This document shows positions 7,294-13,908 of a stretch of DNA of 15,355 bases, one piece after another. The translations under genes were made by a program, and so were the position numbers. Under the pieces are notes generated by a model that saw only the letters and a list, made by a program, of their open reading frames with translations, had not been told where the DNA came from and searched no databases. Origin of the DNA: Methanobacterium sp. UBA294. GTDB lineage: Archaea > Methanobacteriota > Methanobacteria > Methanobacteriales > Methanobacteriaceae. Every line of letters begins with the position of its first letter. The stretch's first letter is position 1. The DNA is taken from NCBI GenBank assembly GCA_002494495.1, contig DACB01000017.1, positions 1-15,355 of the forward strand, given 5' to 3'.

Positions 7294-7992
7294 TTATTCT
7301 TCGTATTCTTCACCTGGTTCGAGGGCAACTACTTTGATGTTTGGGTTTAGTTTTTCAACCCTTTCTGCGTACTCTAAGGGGTTCTGCTCTATTTGGGGGA
7401 AGGTGTTGTAGTGCATGGGGATCACAATTTCCGGGTTGATCCAGTGGGCAGCTATGGCTGCCTCTTCTGGTCCCATGGTGAACAGGTCCCCTATGGGCAG
7501 TAATGCTATATCTGGTTGGTATACGTCTCTTATCACTGTTTTCATGTCTCCGAATAGTCCGGTGTCTCCGGAATGATATATCTTCCTATTGTTTTCCATG
7601 GTTAGTATAAATCCACAGGAACTTCCTCCAGGACAGATATCCTCTATGAAGTCCATGTCTGAGGAGTGGTTGGAGTTAAGCATGGTGACTTTGATATCCT
7701 GGACTTTAGTTGAGCCTCCAATATTCATTCCCATGGCTTCAAATCCCTGTTTGGATAGGTAAACAGAATGTTCATGGTTGGCTATGATGGCTGCGCCTGT
7801 TCTGTCGGCTATTTCCATGGTATCACCGAAATGGTCCTGGTGTCCGTGGGTTACTAAAATAAGGTCGGCAGCCAGTTCTTCTACTTTCACCGGGGCTACC
7901 GGGTTGTTACTTATGAATGGGTCTATGAGGATCTTTAAATAATTGTTTGTTGTTATTTGGAATGCAGAGTGTCCTAGCCACTTGATTTTCAT
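7294..7992 (-). CDS. UPF0173 family metal-dependent hydrolase (metallo-beta-lactamase fold)
   Basis: This 232-residue single-domain protein of normal length for UPF0173 opens with KIKWLGHSAFQI. It shows the metallo-beta-lactamase motif THGHQDHFGD (metal ligands His49, His51, Asp53, His54), then NHEH (72-75), NSNHSSD (106-112), HSGDTGLFGD (140-149, Asp143 bridging) and IPMHYNTFP (191-199). All ligands for a dinuclear zinc or iron centre are intact. It is cytoplasmic, without a signal peptide. The natural substrate of this family is not established. A GGAG 9 nt before the ATG supports the start. It is 95 bp downstream of the repeat-rich membrane protein and 50 bp upstream of the GTPase operon, on the same strand, so co-transcription is possible but not shown. 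Confidence 0.92.
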   Translation of the reverse strand: MKIKWLGHSAFQITTNNYLKILIDPFISNNPVAPVKVEELAADLILVTHGHQDHFGDTMEIADRTGAAIIANHEHSVYLSKQGFEAMGMNIGGSTKVQDIKVTMLNSNHSSDMDFIEDICPGGSSCGFILTMENNRKIYHSGDTGLFGDMKTVIRDVYQPDIALLPIGDLFTMGPEEAAIAAHWINPEIVIPMHYNTFPQIEQNPLEYAERVEKLNPNIKVVALEPGEEYEE

Positions 7993-8087
7993 TGGTCTTA
8001 TCTCCAGAATGAATGTTTAATTTTGTAATTAGGTTTAATATTAATTAGATTCAGCCACTAGAATTCAACTTCATTTCCAGATAAGGC

Positions 8088-9794
8088 TTATTTTATTTCC
8101 AGATCCACATCCTGGGAGATTTCCCAGGCATCTTCGAATAATCTTTCGATTTCTTCAATTGATTTCTGGTCTTTATAGATTACCCCTACCTCGAAACTTT
8201 CGTATATGGGGTCGGTTGATATTATGAGTCCGCTGGTATCATCGGATACCACGGCGATGGTGTGTACATGGGGCATGGTCCTGATTTTTACATCTTTTTC
8301 TTGAAGTAGCTTTAATAATTCCACTGATGCATCGTCGTCCAGGCTTGCTTCCTGTACAATTATACGGCTTTCAGTTTCCATGAATTTCTTTAATATTCCC
8401 ACGTCTATGTTCCTGATCCAGGGGTACATCATAAATATCCGATGGTGGGCCTTAGCTATGGTGTCCTTCATGGCATCCTGTACATCATCGGCATCGAAGG
8501 ACCAGATAATACCTGGCTCCTTGGACTCTGTCTTAAGTCTACCCAGGGTACCTTTAAAGGAGTCCAACCTCTCGTCTATGAGATTTTCAATATCCTTGGT
8601 GTTCTCGATGTAGTTTTTCTTCATCTTTTCCAGACGCTGTTTAACGTAGGTATCTTCTTTGGATTTATCTGAGTTTATCTTTTTAAGGTCGGGTCTTTTA
8701 ATTTCCGGGGGTTTCTTAGGTTCTTCTTTTTTAACCGGTTTGATTTTTTGGGGTTTAATTTTCTCTGGTTCAATATCCTCTGGTTTAACTTCCTCTGGTT
8801 CAATGTTCTCTGGTTTAACTTCCTCTGGTTCTGGTGCAGGTTCATCTGCATGATCAACTATTATATCCGGCTCTTTTGACTTCTTATCTGGTCTTGTGAT
8901 ACGTGGTACTGGTTTGGGTTTAACAGGCTCTGCCTTTTCAGGTTCAGGTTTAATTGGTTTAGCTTCAGGCTTAACAGTTTCACGTTTTTCAGGTTTGATT
9001 GATTTAGCTTCAGGCTTAACAGTTTCACGTTTTTCAGGTTTGATTGATTTAGGTTTAGGTTTTTCAATCCTAGGCTTAACTGGCTTCGGTTTTTCAATCC
9101 GTGGTTTAACTGGTTCAACTGGAGCTTCTGGTTTAACTGGTTCAGCTTCAGGTTTAACAGTTTCTCGTTTTTCAGGTTTGATTGGTTCTGGTTTAGGTTT
9201 TTCAGGTTTAGGTTTTTCAATCCTGGGCTTAACTGGTTCAACTGGAGCTTCTGGTTTAACTGGTTTTTCAACTGGTTTTTTTACTTCTGATGATTTGAAT
9301 GCTGCTTTTGGAGGTAAATCAGATGTTTTCCCTATCTCAGTTTTCCTTTTGGGTTTAATCTCCCTTTCACCTATTGTTTCTGAAGGTTTTTCCATTTTTT
9401 CAATGTCCTCTAGTTGAGTGGACATTTCTGGACGTTCCATTTTCTTAGGTTCTTTTGGACGGGGTTGAGGTTTGATTTTCTCTATAGTTTTCAGGGTTTC
9501 TTTCTTTTTAGCTTCTTTTGAAACTATTATTTCCTTTTCAACTTTCACCGGCTTTGGCCTTGCTCTCATAGCGGGTGTAGAACTGGGTATGGTTCTTGAT
9601 TTGCTTGAAACTCTCCCTTCCGGTAATTCAATTCCGGAACTAAACATAATTATTAAAAACATTCCTACTACTGCCAATATCAGGCCCACAAAGAAGAATA
9701 ATATGTTGGGTGGTATTGCAAATCCCCAATACATTGCATAGAAACCGGCAATGATCATTAATCCCCCGAAAATTGTTATAATTAATTTGATCAT
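8088..9794 (-). CDS. Membrane-anchored protein with long Lys/Pro/Glu repeat linker and degenerate PLD/TrmB-like C-terminal domain
   Basis: Residues 3-25 and 31-53 are membrane segments joined by a short PP turn. Residues 60-375 form a highly charged KPE-rich stretch containing copies of KPEKRETVKPEA, KPEAPVEPVKPRIEKPKP and IEPEEVKPE; it is probably extended and unfolded. After a short helical region (380-420) comes a compact domain (about 428-560) with DAMKDTIAKAHHRIFMMYPW, a predicted helix-strand pattern, HTIAVVSDD at 512-520 and a final helix LFEDAWEIS. This resembles PLD-like sensor domains of TrmB-type regulators, but the HxK lysine is replaced by Ile, so catalysis is unlikely. The ATG at 9794 is favoured over 9797 because GGAGGT is 5 nt rather than 2 nt away. 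I know no named function. Inference: a tethered reader of a ligand held away from the membrane. Confidence 0.85.
   Translation of the reverse strand: MIKLIITIFGGLMIIAGFYAMYWGFAIPPNILFFFVGLILAVVGMFLIIMFSSGIELPEGRVSSKSRTIPSSTPAMRARPKPVKVEKEIIVSKEAKKKETLKTIEKIKPQPRPKEPKKMERPEMSTQLEDIEKMEKPSETIGEREIKPKRKTEIGKTSDLPPKAAFKSSEVKKPVEKPVKPEAPVEPVKPRIEKPKPEKPKPEPIKPEKRETVKPEAEPVKPEAPVEPVKPRIEKPKPVKPRIEKPKPKSIKPEKRETVKPEAKSIKPEKRETVKPEAKPIKPEPEKAEPVKPKPVPRITRPDKKSKEPDIIVDHADEPAPEPEEVKPENIEPEEVKPEDIEPEKIKPQKIKPVKKEEPKKPPEIKRPDLKKINSDKSKEDTYVKQRLEKMKKNYIENTKDIENLIDERLDSFKGTLGRLKTESKEPGIIWSFDADDVQDAMKDTIAKAHHRIFMMYPWIRNIDVGILKKFMETESRIIVQEASLDDDASVELLKLLQEKDVKIRTMPHVHTIAVVSDDTSGLIISTDPIYESFEVGVIYKDQKSIEEIERLFEDAWEISQDVDLEIK
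8770..9265. repeat. Nested in-frame tandem repeats encoding the Lys/Pro/Glu linker
   Basis: Three repeat periods are visible. An exact 45-bp tandem duplication occupies 8958-9002 and 9003-9047 (15 codons), and a diverged third copy lies near 9139-9183. A segment at 9107-9142 recurs at 9230-9265, a 123-bp period (41 codons). A 30-bp unit repeats around 8763-8830 (10 codons). All periods are multiples of three, so copy-number change would alter linker length without a frameshift. Confidence 0.85.
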
Positions 9795-9824
9795 CATTTA
9801 CCTCCAATGATATTAATTATGGGG

Positions 9825-9843
9825 CTATATATATTTATAAAGG
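9825..9843 (-). promoter_or_regulatory. TATA element of the repeat-linker membrane protein gene
   Basis: The minus strand reads CCTTTATAAATATATATAG, a strong archaeal TATA box. Its centre is about 40 bp from the ATG at 9794, and a GGAGGT ribosome site lies at 9805-9800, so the predicted leader is very short and just includes the ribosome site. Confidence 0.6.
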
Positions 9844-9984
9844 TTTTCCTTTCTTTAGAGCTTGCCCAATTAATGAACTTAATAATTAATTAAAAAAAGC
9901 AAGTGTTCACTAATTTTTTCCAATTATTAAAAGGAAAAGTTAAAATAATAAAAGTAAAATAAAATTGAATGAACTGTATTACCA

Positions 9985-10035
9985 ATGCGTGGAAATGATA
10001 TGGTTCGATGCGTGGAAAAAATGGGAAAAAAGTAG
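9985..10035 (+). other. Duplicated 11-bp motif and possible 16-codon leader ORF upstream of the first pilin-like gene
   Basis: ATGCGTGGAAA occurs at 9985-9995 and 10008-10018, a 23-bp period. The first copy opens a 16-residue frame, MRGNDMVRCVEKMGKK, ending in TAG at 10033-10035, which is 12 bp before the pilin-like ATG and next to its GAGGT ribosome site. It could be a leader peptide, an operator pair or chance. No clean TATA box was found upstream; AT-rich sequence at about 9940-9965 is the best candidate region. Confidence 0.3.
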
Positions 10036-10047
10036 AGGTAGATAGAA

Positions 10048-10227
10048 ATGTCTTTTTTTAAGGATGAAAGTGGACAGGGTGCGGCAGAGTATATTTTATT
10101 GTTTGGTGGAGTAATTGTTGTTGCTATAGCGGCATTGTATTTGTATTTCACTTATATTGAAGGTGTTAATCCCCTTAATGCTGCTGGCGATATAAATCAA
10201 GTAAGACAGAATGTAAACCAAGATTAA
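10048..10227 (+). CDS. Class III signal peptide-containing small pilin-like protein (first copy)
   Basis: This 59-residue protein has a short charged leader MSFFKDESG followed by QGAAEYILLFGG, the class III signal peptide motif (DUF361 type) with Gln at +1 and Glu at +5. EppA-type peptidase would cut between Gly9 and Gln10, leaving a 50-residue mature protein: one hydrophobic helix (about 16-35) plus a short polar tail ending VRQNVNQD. The Glu+5 is the feature used for subunit registration in type IV pilin-like filaments. It is a close paralogue of the protein at 11028. The start is supported by AGAGGTAGA just upstream. It contains no N-x-S/T sequon. It is far smaller than typical archaellins or Mth60-type fimbrins, so it may be a minor pilin, a thin-filament subunit or simply a membrane peptide. 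Confidence 0.85.
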   Translation: MSFFKDESGQGAAEYILLFGGVIVVAIAALYLYFTYIEGVNPLNAAGDINQVRQNVNQD

Positions 10228-10243
10228 GGTAGATATATATTTT

Positions 10244-10840
10244 TTATAAACCAACAACTTCCTGTGCCTTGATGTATTTAAGAATGTCTTCCAGGAAGTT
10301 GTCTTCACTTTCTACATCGCTTAAACTCCAGGCCAGTTTTGTTTTTAGAATTCTTTTCTGTTTTTCTGGTTGGGAGTCTATATAAAAAATAATCTTATTA
10401 AAAACTGCATCTACACTTTCTCCTCCTAACAAGGTATCGATTTCTTCTTTTAATGTTCCTTCTTCTTGCTTTTCCAGAATCCTGTTCCTGAAAATTCTCC
10501 TGAGTTTATAGGAAGCGTTTTTCACTTCTTCCTCATTTCCAGTGTCGAGTTTCTTTAAAAGGGATTCTATTTCAAAGAAATCAGTTTTCACTAAGCTGAA
10601 GATTATTCCATCTGGTCTTATTGACTGGATCCTCTTGACATCCTGATAAATGCTAAAATCATAACCAATCATACATAACTTGCCCTCTTTGAGGAGGGTC
10701 ATCAAAGATTCATTGAAGGTTTTGTCCGATATATTCATCTTGGAATTTTTCTTGATGTATTCTAAAAGCTCTTTTTTTGATAGTTCTTTTTTATCAAGGA
10801 CTTGTAATATTAATTCTTTCAATCTATAATTCCGAGGCAT
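10244..10840 (-). CDS. Winged-helix domain protein of unknown function between pilin-like genes
   Basis: This 198-residue soluble protein has an N-terminal region (about 5-65) with a winged helix-turn-helix pattern: LKELILQVLDKKELSKKELLEY, a second and recognition helix around ISDKTFNESLMTLLKEGKL, then a short wing CMIGYDFSIY. The rest (80-198) is charged and mostly helical (KNASYKLRRIFRNRILEKQ, IDSQPEKQKRIL), with no recognised domain. The frame extends to a TTG at 10852, but the ATG at 10840 has GGTGG 5 nt upstream and is preferred. It is convergent with the first pilin-like gene (16-bp gap) and divergent from the pilin-like pair (187 bp), with its own TATA box. Position suggests a local regulator of the filament genes, but DNA binding is only inferred. 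Confidence 0.75.
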   Translation of the reverse strand: MPRNYRLKELILQVLDKKELSKKELLEYIKKNSKMNISDKTFNESLMTLLKEGKLCMIGYDFSIYQDVKRIQSIRPDGIIFSLVKTDFFEIESLLKKLDTGNEEEVKNASYKLRRIFRNRILEKQEEGTLKEEIDTLLGGESVDAVFNKIIFYIDSQPEKQKRILKTKLAWSLSDVESEDNFLEDILKYIKAQEVVGL

Positions 10841-10881
10841 GATAACCACCAACCAATTCTACGTGATAATTTACACATAGC

Positions 10882-10895
10882 AGTATATAAATTTA
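10882..10895 (-). promoter_or_regulatory. TATA element of the winged-helix gene
   Basis: The minus strand reads TAAATTTATATACT. It is about 45-50 bp upstream of the ATG at 10840, predicting a leader of roughly 20 nt that includes the GGTGG ribosome site. Confidence 0.55.
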
Positions 10896-10967
10896 ATATT
10901 TTGTGAAAAAACTATTGAAGCAAAGGACCATAAAAAATTGAGATAACGTAAGAGTACAAATTAGAAT

Positions 10968-10980
10968 AATTTATATATCT
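10968..10980 (+). promoter_or_regulatory. TATA element of the tandem pilin-like genes
   Basis: AATTTATATATCT lies 47-60 bp before the ATG at 11028, predicting a leader of about 25-30 nt. The leader ends with a perfect GGAGGT at 11016-11021, 6 nt from the ATG, suggesting strong translation. Confidence 0.6.
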
Positions 10981-11027
10981 GAAAGTATTATTACTAATTA
11001 TTTGACTAAAAATTTGGAGGTAGAAAA

Positions 11028-11219
11028 ATGGATATTCTAAAAGACGAAGGTGGACAAGGTGCAGCTGAATACATATTGTTATTCGGAGGAGTAATTGTAA
11101 TAGCTATTGTTGCACTTTGGATATACTTCCAGTACTTCGGCGAGAGCTCAGGTTTAAACGCGGGTGATGATATACTCGAAGTAAGAGATAACGTAAACCA
11201 AGCAGCTAGCGGAGGATAA
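11028..11219 (+). CDS. Class III signal peptide-containing small pilin-like protein (second copy)
   Basis: This 63-residue paralogue of the 10048 protein has leader MDILKDEGG and then QGAAEYILLFGG with Gln10 at +1 and Glu14 at +5. Cleavage by EppA would release 54 residues. The hydrophobic helix (about 15-36) is followed by a short acidic tail that ends DNVNQAASGG. It has the strongest ribosome binding site of the island and a clear TATA box, so it may be the most highly expressed subunit. It has no N-x-S/T sequon. The third pilin-like gene begins 31 bp downstream on the same strand with no terminator between them. The family assignment is firm; whether it forms a filament is inferred. Confidence 0.9.
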   Translation: MDILKDEGGQGAAEYILLFGGVIVIAIVALWIYFQYFGESSGLNAGDDILEVRDNVNQAASGG

Positions 11220-11250
11220 TTTAATAAAACAAAATGTGGAAGTAATGTTA

Positions 11251-11418
11251 ATGGATGAAAATGCCCAGATCAGTGCTGAAATGATCCTCTTACTCGGTGG
11301 TTTGATTGTATTAGTTATAATCGTCGCCGGTTTTGTATTGGACATATCTGGATCTGTGGCAGGTAATGTTTCTGAAGTAGTAGATACTGCCAGAGACTCA
11401 ACCATTAACAAATTATAG
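11251..11418 (+). CDS. Class III signal peptide-containing small pilin-like protein, diverged type with glycosylation sequon
   Basis: This 55-residue protein has leader MDENA and then QISAEMILLLGG, the other common class III motif, with Gln6 at +1 and Glu10 at +5. The mature form would be 50 residues: one hydrophobic helix (about 11-31) plus the tail DISGSVAGNVSEVVDTARD. Asn39-Val-Ser41 is a canonical N-glycosylation sequon, absent from the two neighbours. The frame also opens at GTG 11236 and ATG 11245. ATG 11251 is chosen because GGAAGT sits 7 nt upstream and the shorter leader matches the usual class III form. It probably shares a transcript with the gene at 11028 and is convergent with aglB, with 24 bp between stops. 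Confidence 0.85.
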   Translation: MDENAQISAEMILLLGGLIVLVIIVAGFVLDISGSVAGNVSEVVDTARDSTINKL

Positions 11419-11429
11419 ATTTCCACAAC

Positions 11430-11457
11430 TATTTCTTTTTTTTTAATTTTTATATTT
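11430..11457 (+). terminator. T-tract terminator of the pilin-like operon, overlapping the end of aglB
   Basis: A run of nine T (11436-11444) and then further T-rich sequence begins 18 bp after the last pilin-like stop. This is a typical euryarchaeal oligo-T terminator. The run overlaps the TAA stop of the convergent aglB gene at 11443-11445. Confidence 0.6.
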
Positions 11458-13686
11458 CCAAATATATACCTTGTTGGTTTTGTAAACCACTTCAAAATCA
11501 GTTGAATTCTTTCGCTCTATTACCAGTTTAGTAAACAAAGAATTTTCAAAGTTTTTATCCATTACTATTGCTATTTCATCATCCATTTGAAGAAACACAA
11601 TAAAATCACTTTTATTATCCATTATCCTTTGTGTATTTGAATTATCTGAAATTGTTATTAACTTATAAGGTGTTTTATTATTCCATGTTATTATTCCACT
11701 ATCCATATTCATTTTAAGACCGTCAGTTGTGTTTAAGATACCATTTGAAATATTGAATTTAGTATTGGAATAGGTAATGTTACTTCCATTATTTTTGTTA
11801 AAATCCCATTCTCCATATTTAAAAACATCATTTCCTATAAACAAGAATCTATCTAGAGTTACCACTACATATGGATGAGTTTCAGTTGGATGAGTGTATT
11901 TCAGAATAGATTCTGCTTGTTCTTGTCTTAAATGATAGTTATTAATTAGCAAATCATTAGCAGCTTCTTTATTCACACCTAATATGTTGTTCAGTATTTC
12001 AACGCTTTTTGCCGAGTCTTTTGTGTAATTATTTAATGATATATAAGCCAAATCTCCGCTACTTGAAAGCATTCTAAATATGCCAGAGGATAATGTCTCA
12101 TTACTCGTAGAAAACGCTTTGTCTATCCAATATTTTCTGTATATTCCGGGGGATTTATCACCAAATGGATAAGCATCCCCATAACTTCTACTTGGTAAAG
12201 TTTCGATATACCCCATTCTACCATCGAAAACTACTGGCCTATCTGCTGTTACAGTAAAAAAATGACCATAACTCCATTGAGATATTATTACTGTATCATT
12301 TGAAGTGTTATCATGGATCCATTCTGAAGCACTCCGCCAATCATCATTTGCAAATGGTTGAAGATGAGAGATTCTTTCATTTGCATTAAAAGCAGCTGGA
12401 ATAGTTAATCCAATTAATATTAATATTGCTAATATATTCACCAGATTTTTACGACGCTTGAATATATCGAATCTATTAATATTCTTTAATTTCCCCAAAT
12501 ATTCCATAACAATCCCAATAAAAATACCACCACTAACACCCATTGGAGGAATAAGCATCATAATAAATCTCGCACCTTTAAACAGAGTAAAGAACCCAAC
12601 TACAGCCCACAAAAGCAGAAAAGAATAGAAAAACCAATTCATCCTATATAGAACGCTATTTTTAAGTTTACGATCAATCATTACTCTAAACATCCATATA
12701 AAACCAAACAAACCAGAAAAAAAGATTAATCCCACACTTGATATAATTTCTAATAAAGATGGCCTTCCCAACTCTGATACTGTTGCGTATACGTCGGGCC
12801 AAGGCGCCCACGGATTCTGACTCATATTAACTAACTCCAAAGGACCCATGAACAACTTATATACATTTATAAAACCAGATAAAAGGCCAATGAGTAATAG
12901 ACTACCTATTAAAAAGGTTAAATATACGACAATGTAATTTTTAACCTTTCTGTTCTTGTATTTACACCAAATTATGTAAATTGCAGAAAATAAAATTATG
13001 AAATAGAACATATATTGCCATCCATTCCAAGCTAAAGAGTATAGAAACATCGAAAAAGCGGCTAAAACTGCAAATGATAAACCTCTTCGGAAATTATTAC
13101 GATTATCAACTGCCATAAAGAAGAGTAGAGTTATCAGTAGAGGGAAAAATATAACAAATATATCAGTATCAAACCAGCCGGCCATAGTTCTGTATGTGAA
13201 CATGGGGGCTGTAACAATGAAAATCCCAGCAGCAATTGCCCCAAAATCACTGGTAAATCTCCTTACGAGGAAATAGGCAACAATACCACTTAAAGGGGCT
13301 ATAAATGCAGGTATCCAGAAAACGATTGTAAGAAGGGGGATACTTGCAAAAAGATTTATCAAGTAATAAATAAATGCTGCCAAATATACTATGAGTGGCG
13401 GATAATCCATAGGAACCCCGGGAGGATAGTAGGAATGCATATCCCATTCAGTCCCATTAATTTTTGTATCTCCCAGATATCCATGTTCAATGAAATTTTC
13501 TGTAAATCTATAGTTATAATAAGAATCTAATTCGTACATGTATGGAAGTCCATTAGAATCCATTAAAAACGCTTTTTCATCACTTGGAACTCGGGGAAGA
13601 GTAGCATAGTCTAGTCTTATTAAAAAACCTACTATAAATATAAATAAAATACTTATAATCATTATAATTGTATCTTTTCTTTTCAT
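11443..13686 (-). CDS. aglB: AglB/STT3 oligosaccharyltransferase (dolichyl-phosphooligosaccharide-protein glycotransferase)
   Basis: This 747-residue GT-C membrane enzyme transfers lipid-linked glycan to Asn in N-x-S/T on the outer face. About twelve or thirteen membrane helices (15-435) are followed by a globular external domain. Catalytic motifs (numbered from MKRKD) are ELDSYYNYR with Asp54 in the first outer loop, FDTD (Asp173 and Asp175, the DxD motif), YATVSELGR (TVSE at 302-305, a TIXE-type motif), the WWDYG position written as QWSYG (470-474), and DSAKSVEI (557-564), matching the DK motif DxxKxxxI. The last 80 residues form a beta-rich tail. The ATG at 13686 has GAGG 5 nt upstream, while the longer start at 13710 has no ribosome site. 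It is convergent with the pilin-like genes and divergent from the acetyltransferase, suggesting its targets and glycan enzymes are nearby. Confidence 0.92.
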   Translation of the reverse strand: MKRKDTIIMIISILFIFIVGFLIRLDYATLPRVPSDEKAFLMDSNGLPYMYELDSYYNYRFTENFIEHGYLGDTKINGTEWDMHSYYPPGVPMDYPPLIVYLAAFIYYLINLFASIPLLTIVFWIPAFIAPLSGIVAYFLVRRFTSDFGAIAAGIFIVTAPMFTYRTMAGWFDTDIFVIFFPLLITLLFFMAVDNRNNFRRGLSFAVLAAFSMFLYSLAWNGWQYMFYFIILFSAIYIIWCKYKNRKVKNYIVVYLTFLIGSLLLIGLLSGFINVYKLFMGPLELVNMSQNPWAPWPDVYATVSELGRPSLLEIISSVGLIFFSGLFGFIWMFRVMIDRKLKNSVLYRMNWFFYSFLLLWAVVGFFTLFKGARFIMMLIPPMGVSGGIFIGIVMEYLGKLKNINRFDIFKRRKNLVNILAILILIGLTIPAAFNANERISHLQPFANDDWRSASEWIHDNTSNDTVIISQWSYGHFFTVTADRPVVFDGRMGYIETLPSRSYGDAYPFGDKSPGIYRKYWIDKAFSTSNETLSSGIFRMLSSSGDLAYISLNNYTKDSAKSVEILNNILGVNKEAANDLLINNYHLRQEQAESILKYTHPTETHPYVVVTLDRFLFIGNDVFKYGEWDFNKNNGSNITYSNTKFNISNGILNTTDGLKMNMDSGIITWNNKTPYKLITISDNSNTQRIMDNKSDFIVFLQMDDEIAIVMDKNFENSLFTKLVIERKNSTDFEVVYKTNKVYIWKYKN

Positions 13687-13838
13687 GAATCCCTCATTAC
13701 CATCATCCAAAAATTTACGTTTTCATATTATCTTAAAATGACTGATTATGTATTCCCATATTATTTCATTTTTACAACCATTCTAAATAAGATTGATATT
13801 CTTCACTCGATTATGAACTGTTTATTATTTTCAATTCT

Positions 13839-13850
13839 CTTATAAAGATA
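13839..13850 (+). promoter_or_regulatory. TATA element of the acetyltransferase gene
   Basis: CTTATAAAGATA in the 222-bp divergent spacer with aglB. It predicts a start near 13870 and a leader of about 40 nt before the ATG at 13909. On the aglB side only a weak TTTTAAGATAATATGA-like element is visible near 13725-13740. Confidence 0.45.
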
Positions 13851-13908
13851 AGTATTAGTATAATTAAAAATAGTATTGAAGAAAAGAATATTTATTATAG
13901 AGAATATT

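Noticed and set aside
8861..9271. A minus-strand frame rich in Leu, Asn and Lys within the repeat region
   Set aside because: It is an out-of-frame reading of the same repeats; the in-frame linker belongs to the 568-residue protein with clear start, promoter and C-terminal domain.
8896..9417. A 173-codon plus-strand frame rich in Gly, Ser, Leu and Phe
   Set aside because: It is the mirror image of the Lys/Pro/Glu repeat linker on the minus strand, has no ribosome site and its repeats follow the other gene's codons.
9855..9905. Possible hairpin between CTTGC and GCAAG upstream of the first pilin-like gene
   Set aside because: Only five base pairs with a loop of about 30 nt and no T-run after it, so there is no support for a terminator or riboswitch.
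10048..11418. Interpretation of the class III signal peptide proteins as archaellins
   Set aside because: They are 55-63 residues, far shorter than archaellins, and no fla/arl motor genes are present in the window.
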